A DNA stretch of 64,000 nt, from the NCBI RefSeq assembly GCF_016458275.1, contig NZ_JAEMHM010000021.1, positions 50,573 through 114,572 on the forward strand, read 5' to 3'. Below the pieces are notes generated by a model. That model saw only the letters and a list, made by a program, of their open reading frames with translations, was not told the origin of the DNA and did not search any database. Source of the stretch: Geomesophilobacter sediminis. Lineage in GTDB: Bacteria; Desulfobacterota; Desulfuromonadia; Geobacterales; Geobacteraceae. Made by a program: the position numbers and the translations under genes. Shown here piece by piece: positions 1 to 9,163 of the stretch; position 1 is the first letter of the stretch, and the number at the start of each line of letters is the position of its first letter.

Positions 1-1622
1 GTCGGGGTGAGGGCCGGATAGCTGCCGTAGGGGACGATGGCGGTGCGCAGCGAGCTCGCCGGACCGGCCGGTGCGAGCAGCGGTGACGGGACGCCGGAGC
101 TGTTGGCGACCTTGAACATCATGATTTTTCCGGTGGTCTTGGGATCGAGGGTGGTCGGATCCTCCGCCGCCGGTCCGAAGGCCCCCTGGAAGGGGGCAGG
201 GCAGTCGTTTCGCACCACGATGTTGCGTCCCTTGAAGACCGGGTGGGCGAAGTCGATGAGGATGTCGACCCGGGCACCGGGGGGGATGAGGAGACCTTCC
301 TCCTCGTTCCCCTGCGCCACGTCGACGGCGTGGTCGGCGTACCCCTGCTCGGCCGCGATCTGCACCACCGGCCAGGTGAGCCCCGGGTTTCCGGCCGCGG
401 CGGCCGCGGCGCTCGCCACCGACGGGGTGATCTCCTCTCCGGTGTCGGCATCCTGCAGCCAGAGGTTGTAGGTGCGCGAATCCGACCCGTTCAGGAGCCG
501 GAGCCGGTAAGCCTGGGGCTTGACGTTTTTGTAGGGCCACGCCTTGCCGTTGACCGTGATGACGTTGCCGAACATTTCCGGGCGCAGCGACGGAACCGGG
601 TTGCCGGCGCTGTCATGCAGCACCGAATAGGTGTAGGTCCCCAGGTTGGTGAAGGCCGGGAAGGCGAGGGAGCCGTCCGCGTTGAACGACTTGTCCTGGA
701 TCACGATGGGAAGGTCGAACTCGTCCGATACAAGGCTCGGCACCACCGGGTTCGCGTAGCGCCCCTTGGGGAGGTTGGCGAGCGCACCGGCCGACTCGAC
801 GACGGGGTCCTTGATCAGGTAGAAGGCCGCCACCCCGGCGTAGGCGTTCAGCCGGGTGATCCCCATGGAGTGGTCGTGGAACCAGAGGGTGCAGGCTTCC
901 TGGGTGTTTGGATAGGTGTAGGGGGTGAGGGCGTTTCCGGCGATGCGTCCCGGGAAGCCGTTGGTCGGATCGGCGGCGGCGACCCAGTTCGCCTGCACCG
1001 CCGGGTCGTTGGCGACCCAGGCGTTGGGGTGGCCGTCCGATTCCGGCCCGACGTCTCCGCCGTGCAGGTGGGTGACCATGCGGCATTCCGGTTCGCCCAT
1101 GTTGGTCCCGTCGAGGGTAGGGTCGACCGGAAGCAGGTGCTTGGTGAGGTACGGCCCGGTTCCTTTCACCCCGTTAACCTCGTCACGCAGGTCGTTTTCG
1201 TAGTGAAAAGTGAGCGGGGTCCCCTTGGTCGCCTCGACGGTGGCACCGTAGACCCCCAGAAAGGCACCGTTGATCTCGTAACCCCAGGTCTTGGTCACCA
1301 CGGGCTTGCCGGTCGCCGGGTCCATCATCGCGTTTCCTTCCATGTTCTTGAGCCCGAAATCCCAGCTCCCCTGGCGCAGTGCGACGTTGTAGGTCGTCGG
1401 GTCGCCCTGGTTCTGCGGCGCGATGGGGATCTCCACCAGCGCATTGGCGAACTGCTGCAGCGCGTTGGGATCGAGCGGATTCTGCTGGGTCCAACTGGTC
1501 GTGGTCGAGTTGGTGACCGAGCCGATCCCGGACGACGAAGACGAGCTGCCGCAGCCGAACAATCCGCCCATTCCCCCCAGGCACGCCACCATGACGGCGA
1601 TCATCCTTGCTTTCCTTTTCAT
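1..1622 (-). CDS. Multicopper oxidase lipoprotein (C-terminus outside window)
   Basis: Predicted exported multicopper oxidase; 540 residues are visible and the frame is still open at the window edge. A type II signal peptide ends in LFGC (Cys24), followed by a poly-Ser stretch, so it should be a lipoprotein. The first two copper-binding motifs are visible: HLHGG near residue 183 and WFHDHS near 247. The C-terminal HxxHxH and HCH motifs would lie beyond the window. GGAGGAGG sits just before the ATG. Family members oxidise metals or phenolics with O2; Geobacter multicopper proteins have been linked to Fe(III)/Mn(IV) oxide respiration, but this protein's substrate is not shown by sequence. It is transcribed alone, away from the next gene. 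Confidence 0.88.
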   Translation of the reverse strand, partial: MKRKARMIAVMVACLGGMGGLFGCGSSSSSSGIGSVTNSTTTSWTQQNPLDPNALQQFANALVEIPIAPQNQGDPTTYNVALRQGSWDFGLKNMEGNAMMDPATGKPVVTKTWGYEINGAFLGVYGATVEATKGTPLTFHYENDLRDEVNGVKGTGPYLTKHLLPVDPTLDGTNMGEPECRMVTHLHGGDVGPESDGHPNAWVANDPAVQANWVAAADPTNGFPGRIAGNALTPYTYPNTQEACTLWFHDHSMGITRLNAYAGVAAFYLIKDPVVESAGALANLPKGRYANPVVPSLVSDEFDLPIVIQDKSFNADGSLAFPAFTNLGTYTYSVLHDSAGNPVPSLRPEMFGNVITVNGKAWPYKNVKPQAYRLRLLNGSDSRTYNLWLQDADTGEEITPSVASAAAAAAGNPGLTWPVVQIAAEQGYADHAVDVAQGNEEEGLLIPPGARVDILIDFAHPVFKGRNIVVRNDCPAPFQGAFGPAAEDPTTLDPKTTGKIMMFKVANSSGVPSPLLAPAGPASSLRTAIVPYGSYPALTP

Positions 1623-2049
1623 GCCCTACCTCCTCCGAATGTATTTCACTGCAGATCTCTGCCGAGGTAATCGCCGTACCTGGCGATGCGATGTATGTGG
1701 CAGGGCGACGCCGTTGTCGCGAATGGATAACCGTGGTCGAACGGGGTTGTCGGTGGACCCGAAGGTGCTGTTATGCCTGACGTTTTCGTCAGTCGTGAGC
1801 CTGGTGGTCATTATTCTCTAATCAGGAAGCGTGCCGAACCGCGGATGAGCTGGTAACTGGCTGAAATGACGCAGAGGTTTCTGCTGGGGGGTGTTGGGAT
1901 GCCGCGGTGGAGGGTTGTCGGTAAAAAAACGTAAAGATGGTGCCGGTCTGCTAAGGTGCTGAAAATGCGTTCTTATCTGCCGGATGCAAAAATTGCAGGT
2001 GGTGAGTAAGTATCACCGCTTTCGCCCCTTGGAGACGACGGGGCCGGTT

Positions 2050-2075
2050 TTCGCGCCTGGAAGGGCGCTCCCACT
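2050..2075. repeat. Dispersed repeat C (GCGCCTGGAARGGCGC)
   Basis: Short hairpin, GCGCCT-ggaa-GGGCGC, followed by TCCCACT. Near-identical copies are at 3484 and 11413. Confidence 0.7.
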
Positions 2076-2112
2076 GAGTAGCAGCTGCTTCCTGATTCAA
2101 CAGGATTCGACC

Positions 2113-2134
2113 GCGACAGGAACGTCGCTCCTAC
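2113..2134. repeat. Dispersed repeat D (CGACAGGAAYGTCGCTCCTAC)
   Basis: Copy of a short element ending in GTCGCTCCTAC; related copies are at 11496 (same strand) and 37446 (opposite strand). As at 11.4 kb it lies downstream of a repeat C copy. Confidence 0.65.
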
Positions 2135-2280
2135 AATATATATTGCTATCTGCGCCTCTGTTTGTGCTTCGGCGGCACCTCTGTGCTATTGTATTACGAC
2201 TGCCGTACTGTCTGAACCGGCATCTCATTGTGTCAGGGGGGGGCTGTTGCATGCATAATAGCTGTGGTGAGAAAGATCGA

Positions 2281-2841
2281 ATGTGGTCTGTCGCCAGAAT
2301 CATCCGGTTCATCTTCGCGCTCGCGGCTGCGGCGTTGCTGGCTTCCTGCGCGACCGGCGCTGCCCCGTCACGGATGGTTCCCAACGCCATGGATGCTCCC
2401 CGGGCGGATGCCGCATCGCCTCTGTACCAACGGATCGTGGTTACCCAGGTGGGGGGCGGTGAGGAAACGAACCCCCTCATGGTATCCAAGGTGGGGAACC
2501 GGGAACTCGCGGACGCCTTGCGCGGGGCGCTGGAGCGGTTCGACTATCTGGCCGGCCCGGACCGGCGGGCCGACTTTGCCCTGGAAGCTTTCCTGGTGGA
2601 TCTCAAACAGCCGCAAGGGGCTTACACCCTGATCGTCGATTCCCACATCCGCTACAAACTGCTCTCGATCAAGGACCGCTCGGTGCTTCTTGACGACGTG
2701 ATCACCGGCTCCGCCAAGGGAACCCTGAACGACGCCTTAGTCGGCTCCACCCGCCTTAGAATGACCACCGAAGCCTCCATCCGCGCCAACATCGCCGAGT
2801 TTTTGTCCCGCTTGCCGCGCCTGGAAATATCCGGGAAGTGA
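2281..2841 (+). CDS. Hypothetical lipoprotein
   Basis: A 186-residue putative lipoprotein with a signal peptide ending in LLASC. The mature part resembles small outer-membrane lipoproteins with an alternating strand/helix pattern (YQRIVVTQV, ALEAFLVDL), but I recognise no named family. An earlier ATG at 2251 has a better Shine-Dalgarno (a run of G about 7 nt upstream) and would add MHNSCGEKDR; the lipobox fits either start. The stop codon overlaps the ribosome binding site of the next lipoprotein 7 nt downstream, so the two are probably one operon. Confidence 0.7.
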   Translation: MWSVARIIRFIFALAAAALLASCATGAAPSRMVPNAMDAPRADAASPLYQRIVVTQVGGGEETNPLMVSKVGNRELADALRGALERFDYLAGPDRRADFALEAFLVDLKQPQGAYTLIVDSHIRYKLLSIKDRSVLLDDVITGSAKGTLNDALVGSTRLRMTTEASIRANIAEFLSRLPRLEISGK

Positions 2842-2848
2842 GGGTCAC

Positions 2849-3307
2849 ATGCGAACGGCAACGCTCCTTTTCCTCGCGTTCCTGACGGGATGCGCCACTC
2901 CTACTGGGTACGTGAAGTCGGACCCGGCCTGGTCGCCGAATTACGGTTATCGCGACAAGCCGATGGGGGGAAACGAATTCAGCGTCTCCTTTACCGGCAA
3001 CCGGCATACCGGCGCCCAGCGCGCCGCGGAAATCGTCCTGCTGCGCGCGGCCCGGCTGACCCGGGAGCAGGGCGGGACGCATTTCGTCATCCTGAAAGAA
3101 AAGGCGCGCGCCATGGAAGCGGTGCAGCTGACGACGCTTCCGGTCGTCGGTGCCGGTTTTGCCGCCTTCGTTCCGGTCCGGGAGCAGGCCGCGCTGGAGC
3201 CGACGGCAATCCTTTTGATCCAGGTCGTTCCCGGGCAAAAGCCGGTCCCACCGGAAGCGGTCGATGCCCAATCCGTAATCGACCGGTTGGGGGCGCGCTA
3301 CCGGTAG
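2849..3307 (+). CDS. CC0125/CC1285-type lipoprotein
   Basis: A 152-residue lipoprotein with a short signal peptide ending in LTGCA. The mature part has the pattern of the CC0125/CC1285 lipoprotein family: a G-Y-R start, then NEFSVSFTGNRHT, then LLRAARLTREQG and F-V-I-L. Function of the family is unknown. The gene follows the upstream lipoprotein by 7 nt, with GAGGG in the junction as ribosome binding site, which suggests translational coupling and a shared envelope role. Confidence 0.72.
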   Translation: MRTATLLFLAFLTGCATPTGYVKSDPAWSPNYGYRDKPMGGNEFSVSFTGNRHTGAQRAAEIVLLRAARLTREQGGTHFVILKEKARAMEAVQLTTLPVVGAGFAAFVPVREQAALEPTAILLIQVVPGQKPVPPEAVDAQSVIDRLGARYR

Positions 3308-3421
3308 GCGCCGCCTTGCTTTGTGCTTGACTCTCCACTGCCTCCTGTCTATCTTGATCCCTCCTTTGCCTCATCTTCCTATCAGAATGCGTTGAGATCG
3401 TGTCCGTCACCGCGGGTTGGC

Positions 3422-3446
3422 GGGCGCAGCATGCTGCGGCCCCTGC
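3422..3446. repeat. Dispersed palindrome B (GCAGCATGCTGC core)
   Basis: Copy of the GGGCGCAGCATGCTGCGCCC palindrome with one changed base in the right arm. It lies in the 291-bp gap before the MFS gene, next to a repeat C copy. Confidence 0.7.
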
Positions 3447-3483
3447 GATTCGTGGCAGCCCGGCTGGGAGCACCGGCCAGGAA

Positions 3484-3508
3484 TCGCGCCTGGAAAGGCG
3501 CTCCCACA
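3484..3508. repeat. Dispersed repeat C
   Basis: TCGCGCCTGGAAAGGCGCT followed by CCCACA. The copy at 11413 is identical over the whole element. Confidence 0.75.
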
Positions 3509-3598
3509 GGTGTCAATCGGCAGTTTCCCCCTGTTGCCTTCGGTAACCTCTGAAGTGGTGGGGGTGCGCAACACATCACACGCAACGGACCTTGCAGC

Positions 3599-4870
3599 AT
3601 GAGCTCTCGACATCCTGAAAACCGCCGCTTCCTTGCCCTCGCGGGAAGCTGCGTCGCCATCTTCTGGCCCGGTGCGCTTGCCTTCGGCTTTCCCGGAGTC
3701 CTGGCGCCGTACTGGATGACGATGTTCCACGCCGGTAAAGGGGCCATCGGCAACACCCTCTTTTTCAACCTCGCCTCGCTGGGCATTGTCATGTTCTTCG
3801 TCGGCCGGTGGCAGGAGCGCTACGGGATGCGGGCCATGATCATGGTCGGCACGGTCTTTCTCTCCCTCAACATGCTGACCATCGCCTATGCCGCCAACCT
3901 CGGGATGCTCTACCTCTGGGCGTTTCTCAACGGGGCGGCGACCTGCTTCATCTACACCCCCGCGATGACCACGGTGCAGCGCTGGTTCACCCGGCGGCGC
4001 GGGCTCGCCTCGGGGGTCATCAATTTCACCTTCGGCATATCGGCCGCGATCATGTCTCCGCTCTTCCACAAGATGGTCGCCTCGATCGGCTACGTCCGGA
4101 TGAACCTCGTCGTGGCGGTGCTGGCCCTGGTCTGCGGGCTGATTGCCGCGCCGTTTACCGCAAGCCCGGAACAGCTCAAGCGCCCTCCCGCCCTGGAGCC
4201 GGAGGCGCCGGACCCGCTCATCCCGCACCACCCGTCGTTGTCGGTTCGGCAGTGCGTCCGGACCAGGAGTTTCTGGTTCCTCTGGGCTACCTGGGCGTTG
4301 CAGGGTGCCGCCGGAATCGGGATGGTCTCCCTGGCGACCACCTTCGGGCTCTCCCGCGGCTATGCCATGCCCGCGGCGGTCCTCATCCTCACCGCGTTCA
4401 ACACCCTCAGCGGTTTCGGACGGATCATCATGGGGTACCTTTCCGACCACGTGAACCGCAACCGCGCCATGAGCGTTACCTTCACCGCGGCCGGAGTGGC
4501 GTACCTGCTCCTCCTGCAGGTATCGGGGCTTGCCGGCATCATGGCGCTGGCCGCCGTGATCGGGCTCGCCTTCGGCACGCTCTTTTCGGTCTCCGGGCCG
4601 CTCGCGGCCGACTGCTTCGGGATGCGCCACTTCGGCGCCATCATCGGGCTGGTCTTCACCGCCTACGGCTTCTTTGCCGGGCTGCTTGGGGCCACCCTGA
4701 GCGGTTACATCCTCGATCTCACCGGCGGGAACTTTTCCATCATCTTCGGCTACCTCTCGGTATGCTGCTTCGTGGCGGGCGTATGCATCCGTTTCGTCAC
4801 CCCCCCGGAACTGGAGCCGGACCCCGACTCCGCTGTCGTCCCCGCCCGCTCTTCCGGGAATCCTTCCTGA
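3599..4870 (+). CDS. MFS transporter, OxlT/monocarboxylate-like
   Basis: A 423-residue inner-membrane carrier with about 12 hydrophobic segments and a hydrophilic central loop near residues 195-215. The sequence resembles the oxalate:formate/L-lactate (OxlT) branch of the major facilitator superfamily. The motif A-like loop is GYLSDHVNRNR in the second half, and an FTFGISAAI segment lies in the first half. Substrate is probably a small organic acid anion, but no residue seen here decides it. The ribosome binding site is weak (ACGGA). It stands alone between a repeat-rich gap and the diguanylate cyclase gene. Confidence 0.8.
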   Translation: MSSRHPENRRFLALAGSCVAIFWPGALAFGFPGVLAPYWMTMFHAGKGAIGNTLFFNLASLGIVMFFVGRWQERYGMRAMIMVGTVFLSLNMLTIAYAANLGMLYLWAFLNGAATCFIYTPAMTTVQRWFTRRRGLASGVINFTFGISAAIMSPLFHKMVASIGYVRMNLVVAVLALVCGLIAAPFTASPEQLKRPPALEPEAPDPLIPHHPSLSVRQCVRTRSFWFLWATWALQGAAGIGMVSLATTFGLSRGYAMPAAVLILTAFNTLSGFGRIIMGYLSDHVNRNRAMSVTFTAAGVAYLLLLQVSGLAGIMALAAVIGLAFGTLFSVSGPLAADCFGMRHFGAIIGLVFTAYGFFAGLLGATLSGYILDLTGGNFSIIFGYLSVCCFVAGVCIRFVTPPELEPDPDSAVVPARSSGNPS

Positions 4871-5174
4871 AATCCTCCCCTTGCTGCCGGCATTGAAGTC
4901 GCGAGCGGAGCTGCCATCGCTTTGCCCGTCACCCTCTGCCGCGTCCTGCCGACAGGTTCGCAAACACTTGTGGTATCGATTCCTATTTGGGTTCCGGCAT
5001 CTCCTCACCGTCAGTTGCTATGCAAATAGAGCTTAAATATTCCCCACACTCAACCGATATCTGAAAGAAACCTGTCACACAGGTTGGTGCTCTTTCGTGC
5101 TTGTTGTATTGTAGTATAAGCCGCCTTATGTCAGTGGCGGTCTCCGCTGTGTCATATCAACAGGAGGAGGCTTC
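4871..5174. other. Upstream region of the diguanylate cyclase
   Basis: No gene seen. It becomes AT-rich near its right end and contains a small inverted repeat, AACCTG-tcaca-CAGGTT, at about 5069-5085. That could be an operator, but the evidence is only the symmetry. Confidence 0.35.
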
Positions 5175-6884
5175 ATGGTTGATTCTTCGCCGGTTGGAAA
5201 GAAAGCGTCGGGAAAGATCATCGTGTGGGCCTGGATGCTCGCCATCGCCTGGACGGCTCTCGTCGCGGGTTCCCTGTTTTGGTACTACCGCTTGAACCGG
5301 GAAGAGATCATGGTCATGGGGCGTTCCAAGGCGCTGATGGCCTTTGACCGGGACCGCCTGTACCGGCGCTGGGTCTCCATGCAGGGGGGGATCTACGTAC
5401 CGGTCAGCGACAAGGTCCTTCCCAATCCCCTGCTGGCCCATGTCCCCGAGCGCGATATCTTCACTCCTTCCGGAAAGCCTCTCACCCTCATCAACGCCGC
5501 CTATCTGGCGCGCCAGGTGTTCGAATCGATCGATCCCCAGGCCGAGATGGTCGCCGGGCGCGGCCATATGACCAGCCTCAATCCGATCCGTCCGGAAAAC
5601 CGCCCCGATGCCTGGGAGAGGGCGGCTCTGCTCCGGTTCCAGCAGGGCGCGAAGGAAGTCAGCTCGATCGAGATCATCGACGGACGCAGCTATGTCCGCC
5701 TGATGCGGGTCGCCATTACCGAGAAGCCGTGCCTGCGCTGTCATGCGGTGCAGGGATACCGGGTCGGGGATATCCGCGGCGGGGTCGGCGTCACCGTCCC
5801 GATCAGCGACCTCCTCGCGGCGAACCGCCCCCAGCTGCTGGGGGCGATCTGCGGGCACGGTCTGATCTGGATGTTGGGCTTGGGGGTGATCGGCCTGGGG
5901 TCCCGCAAGCTTTCCGGGACGGTGGCGGCGCTGCAGGAGAGCGAAACGGCGCTGCGCAACCAGACCGTGCAGCTGGAGCACGAGGTCGTCGACCGGCACA
6001 GCGCCGAGATGGCCCTGCGCGACAGCGAGCGATTCCTGAGCACGATCATCGACACCGAGCCGGAATGCGTGAAGATGCTGGCGGCGGACGGCGGGCTCTT
6101 GATGATGAACGCGGCCGGGCTGGCAATGATCGAGGCGGCGTCTCTCGATGAGGTGAAGGGGAAATGCGTCTATCCCCTGATCGCCGAGGAACATCGCGAC
6201 GCCTTCATCGCTGCCGTGGAGGAGGTTTTCCAGGGCAACCAGGCGACCCTGGAGTTCGAGGTGGTGGGGCTGAAGGGGAGGCGCCGTTGGCTGGAGAGCC
6301 GGGCGGTTCCTTTCCGAAACGAGGCCGGCAACATCGTCTCGCTGCTTTCGATTACCAGCGACGTCACGGAGCGCAAGCGCCAGGAGGAGGAACTGCGCGA
6401 ACTTTCCCTGGTGGACGAACTGACCGGGCTGACCAACCGGCGCGGCTTCATGCTCCTGGCCCGGCAGCAGATGAAGGTCGCTGACCGCAACCGGATGCGG
6501 TTGGCCCTGGTGTTCGCCGACCTGGACGGTTTGAAGTCGATCAACGATACCTTCGGGCACCGGGAGGGGGATCGGGCCATCGTCGATACCGCCGTCATTT
6601 TGAAGAGCTCGTTCCGCGCCTCGGACATCGTGGCCCGGGTAGGGGGGGACGAATTCGTGGCGCTGTCGCTGGAATCGGCCCCCGACGTCGTGTCGGTGAT
6701 CTCGAAACGGCTCACCGAAAATCTCCACGCCCACGTCCTCGATGCCGGGGGTACCTACCAACTTTCCTTCAGCTTCGGGGTTGCCGTTTACGATCCGGAA
6801 CACCCGGTGCTCCTGGAGACCCTGCTGCAACAGGGGGATCAGCTCATGTACCGGCAGAAACGGGCCAAGAGGGAGACGGGGTAA
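5175..6884 (+). CDS. Membrane diguanylate cyclase with periplasmic heme sensor (DUF3365-PAS-GGDEF)
   Basis: A 569-residue signalling protein that should make cyclic di-GMP. Order: TM1 (about 15-38), a periplasmic DUF3365/Tll0287-like domain with one c-heme motif CLRCH at 186-190, TM2 (about 225-245), a short coiled coil, a PAS domain (about 285-405) and a GGDEF domain. The active site is an intact GGDEF at 490-494. RASD five residues before it is a canonical inhibitory I-site, so product feedback is likely. By family, the heme domain would sense redox state or a gas such as NO or CO. AGGAGGAGG precedes the ATG. It is monocistronic and followed by a strong terminator. Confidence 0.9.
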   Translation: MVDSSPVGKKASGKIIVWAWMLAIAWTALVAGSLFWYYRLNREEIMVMGRSKALMAFDRDRLYRRWVSMQGGIYVPVSDKVLPNPLLAHVPERDIFTPSGKPLTLINAAYLARQVFESIDPQAEMVAGRGHMTSLNPIRPENRPDAWERAALLRFQQGAKEVSSIEIIDGRSYVRLMRVAITEKPCLRCHAVQGYRVGDIRGGVGVTVPISDLLAANRPQLLGAICGHGLIWMLGLGVIGLGSRKLSGTVAALQESETALRNQTVQLEHEVVDRHSAEMALRDSERFLSTIIDTEPECVKMLAADGGLLMMNAAGLAMIEAASLDEVKGKCVYPLIAEEHRDAFIAAVEEVFQGNQATLEFEVVGLKGRRRWLESRAVPFRNEAGNIVSLLSITSDVTERKRQEEELRELSLVDELTGLTNRRGFMLLARQQMKVADRNRMRLALVFADLDGLKSINDTFGHREGDRAIVDTAVILKSSFRASDIVARVGGDEFVALSLESAPDVVSVISKRLTENLHAHVLDAGGTYQLSFSFGVAVYDPEHPVLLETLLQQGDQLMYRQKRAKRETG

Positions 6885-6888
6885 GCTT

Positions 6889-6930
6889 CCGATTTCCGGG
6901 GACTGGCTCCGCAGGTGCCTGTCCCCCTCC
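6889..6930. repeat. 42-nt direct repeat F, copy 1
   Basis: Starts CCGATTTCCGGGGACTGG and ends TGTCCCCCTCC. The second copy, with one mismatch, is at 7062. Its ends (GGGGAC and GTCCCC) are complementary, so it can fold as a hairpin. Confidence 0.85.
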
Positions 6931-6949
6931 GTGCCATATGCTGATACGA

Positions 6950-6990
6950 AACAAAAAGGAGCTCTCCTGCCCGGGGCGCTCCTTTTTGTT
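6950..6990 (+). terminator. Rho-independent terminator after diguanylate cyclase
   Basis: Perfect 13-bp stem AACAAAAAGGAGC / GCTCCTTTTTGTT with a 15-nt loop. The A-rich and T-rich arms make it potentially bidirectional. Confidence 0.85.
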
Positions 6991-7061
6991 TAGCTATTGC
7001 TTTCCTGTTGGTTTGAAGTCCCCCTGAACTTACTCAGAAGGTTTTGCCGGTGCAAGCCAGG

Positions 7062-7103
7062 CCGATTTCCGGGGAGTGGCTCCGCAGGTGCCTGTCCCCC
7101 TCC
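7062..7103. repeat. 42-nt direct repeat F, copy 2
   Basis: Second copy of the element at 6889 (GGGGAGTGG in place of GGGGACTGG). The two copies flank the terminator, and this one lies in the hcp leader region. Confidence 0.85.
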
Positions 7104-7112
7104 CTCAGAACC

Positions 7113-7150
7113 AAATCCCCCCCAGCCCCCCTTTGTCAAAGGGGGGAGCC
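7113..7150. repeat. Dispersed repeat A, half element
   Basis: AAATCCCCCCCAGCC followed by the hairpin CCCCCTTTGTCAAAGGGGG. It is the right half of the composite elements at 48934 and 52917. Confidence 0.75.
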
Positions 7151-7253
7151 ATGGACCGACGTTTCCCCCCCGGCGGCTCTCTCCCGCTTGAATTTCCGGA
7201 ACTACCTGCGAGAATATTCCGACTTAAAAAATTCCAATCATTCAGGGGGCCAT

Positions 7254-8912
7254 ATGGAAAAGGCGATGTTTTGCAGGCAATGCGAGCAGGCGGCACGTGG
7301 GATCGGGTGCGACGTGATGGGGAACTGCGGTAAGAACCCCGAAGTCGCGGCACTCCTCGACCTGATGATTTACGGGCTCAAGGGGGTCTCCATCTACGCC
7401 AACCTGGCGCGGGAGCTGGGGCAGAAGGACCAGGAGGTGGACCACTTCATGCTGGACGGGCTCTTCACCCGCGTCACCAACGTGAACTTCGACCCCGACG
7501 ACATCGCGCGCCGGCTCCAGAAGTGCTACCAGATGAAGGAACGGGCGAAATCGCTCTACGAGAACGCCTACCAGCAGCAGAAAGGGGGCCAGGCGCCGCC
7601 GATCACCGACGGCCCGGCGACCTGGACCCCCGCCGGCAGCGACACCAAGTCCCTCATCGACCAGGGACGTCAGTACGGCGTCTTGACCTGGCACCAGGAC
7701 CCCGACACCCTCTCCACGATCGAGATCCTCATCTACGGCCTTTTGGGCATGGGGGCGTTCGCCTGGCACGCCGCCGAGCTCGGCAAGGAAGACGACGAGA
7801 TCTACGCCTTCATCCACCGCGCCTTCGCCGCGACCGCCAACCCGCAGGCGACCCTGCAGGACTTCGTCGGTCTTTCCCTGGAGTGCGGCAAGCAGAACCT
7901 GCGCACCATGGAACTTCTCTACCAGGGGCACGAGGAGCGCTTCCAGGCGCCGGAACCGATGCTGGTGAGCCTCGGGACCCGCAAGGGCAAGGGGATCCTC
8001 GTTTCCGGGCACGACCTCCCCATGCTGGAGGAGATCCTCAAGCAGAGCCAAGGGAAGGGGATCTACGTCTACACCCATGGCGAGATGCTTCCGGCCAACG
8101 GCTACCCGGGGCTGCGCAAGTACGATCATTTCGTCGGGAACTTCGGCGGCGCCTGGCAGAACCAGACCCGGGAGCTCCCCGATTTCGAGGGGGCGATCAT
8201 CTTCAACACCAACTGCATCCAAAAGCCGGCCGCGGAATACACCGACCGCCTGTTCACCTGGGGGGAGGTTGCCTGGCCGGGGATACCGCACCTGGAGGGA
8301 CACGACTTTACCCCGGTGATCGACAAGGCGCTCGCCCTGCCGGACCTTTTGGAAAGCCCGGGCAAGGAGATCATGGTCGGCTTCGGCCACGAGGCGGTCT
8401 TCAAGGTAGCCGGGACCGTCATCGACGCGGTGAAGCAGGGAGCGATCAAGCGCTTTTTCCTGATCGGCGGGTGCGACGGGGCCAAACCGGGGCGTAACTA
8501 CTTCACCGAACTGGCGGAAAAGGTCCCCGACGACTGCGTCATCCTCACCCTTGCCTGCGGCAAGAACCGTTTCAACCGGCTCGACTTCGGCGACATCGGC
8601 GGCATCCCGCGCCTGCTCGACGTCGGCCAGTGCAACGATGCCTACTCCGCCATCCGGATCGCGGTCGGTCTCGCCGACGCCTTCGGGTGCGGGGTCAACG
8701 ATCTCCCGCTCTCCATGATCCTTTCCTGGTACGAGCAGAAGGCGCACGTCATCCTGCTCACCCTGCTGCACCTCGGGATCAAGGGGATTCGCCTCGGACC
8801 GTCGCTTCCCGCCTACATCTCCCCGGCGGTCCTGCAGGTCCTGGTGCAAAACTACGACCTCGGTCCTACTACCACCCCCGACCAGGACCTCCAGCACGCA
8901 CTGGGACGCTGA
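7254..8912 (+). CDS. hcp: Hydroxylamine reductase / hybrid cluster protein
   Basis: A 552-residue hybrid cluster protein. The N-terminal cluster-binding motif of the anaerobe-type class, C-x2-C-x8-C-x5-C, is intact at Cys7, 10, 19 and 25. Hybrid-cluster segments follow along the chain, including GHDLPML, NTNCIQKP, GGCDGAKPGR and TLACGKNRFN. Purified members reduce hydroxylamine; the accepted physiological role is reduction of nitric oxide to N2O during nitrosative stress, usually with a cognate reductase. No Hcr-like reductase gene is adjacent. The start at MEKAMF has GGGGG 5 nt upstream and matches family length; the frame is open further upstream but covers repeat DNA. Confidence 0.96.
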   Translation: MEKAMFCRQCEQAARGIGCDVMGNCGKNPEVAALLDLMIYGLKGVSIYANLARELGQKDQEVDHFMLDGLFTRVTNVNFDPDDIARRLQKCYQMKERAKSLYENAYQQQKGGQAPPITDGPATWTPAGSDTKSLIDQGRQYGVLTWHQDPDTLSTIEILIYGLLGMGAFAWHAAELGKEDDEIYAFIHRAFAATANPQATLQDFVGLSLECGKQNLRTMELLYQGHEERFQAPEPMLVSLGTRKGKGILVSGHDLPMLEEILKQSQGKGIYVYTHGEMLPANGYPGLRKYDHFVGNFGGAWQNQTRELPDFEGAIIFNTNCIQKPAAEYTDRLFTWGEVAWPGIPHLEGHDFTPVIDKALALPDLLESPGKEIMVGFGHEAVFKVAGTVIDAVKQGAIKRFFLIGGCDGAKPGRNYFTELAEKVPDDCVILTLACGKNRFNRLDFGDIGGIPRLLDVGQCNDAYSAIRIAVGLADAFGCGVNDLPLSMILSWYEQKAHVILLTLLHLGIKGIRLGPSLPAYISPAVLQVLVQNYDLGPTTTPDQDLQHALGR

Positions 8913-8937
8913 GAAATTGGGCAGTTGCGGGAGCGGG

Positions 8938-8969
8938 GCACCGGGCCGTTGGGTCCGGTGCCTTTTTTT
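8938..8969 (+). terminator. Terminator after hcp
   Basis: Stem GCACCGG / CCGGTGC with a 10-nt loop, followed by a run of seven T. Confidence 0.85.
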
Positions 8970-9163
8970 GTGTCTTTAATGAATCGGTGAACCTCGGACT
9001 AAAAAGGTCCCTTACGAAAAATCTTGTTAATATTCGCGGTTCTGTGGTATTGGTAGCTGCTCCTTGACGCCATCGGTCGAATCACTGGCCCCGCTCCGAT
9101 GCGAGGAGGAGACACCACCACTACATGACCCCAGATAGGTCTTAAAACATTGGAGGGAAATTG

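Larger units (their letters stand above)
1623..2280. other. Intergenic region with two repeat copies
   Basis: Divergent upstream region between the multicopper oxidase and the first plus-strand lipoprotein. It contains one copy each of the GCGCCTGGAA and GTCGCTCCTAC repeat families and no convincing gene. Short frames here have no ribosome binding site or recognisable product. Confidence 0.6.
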
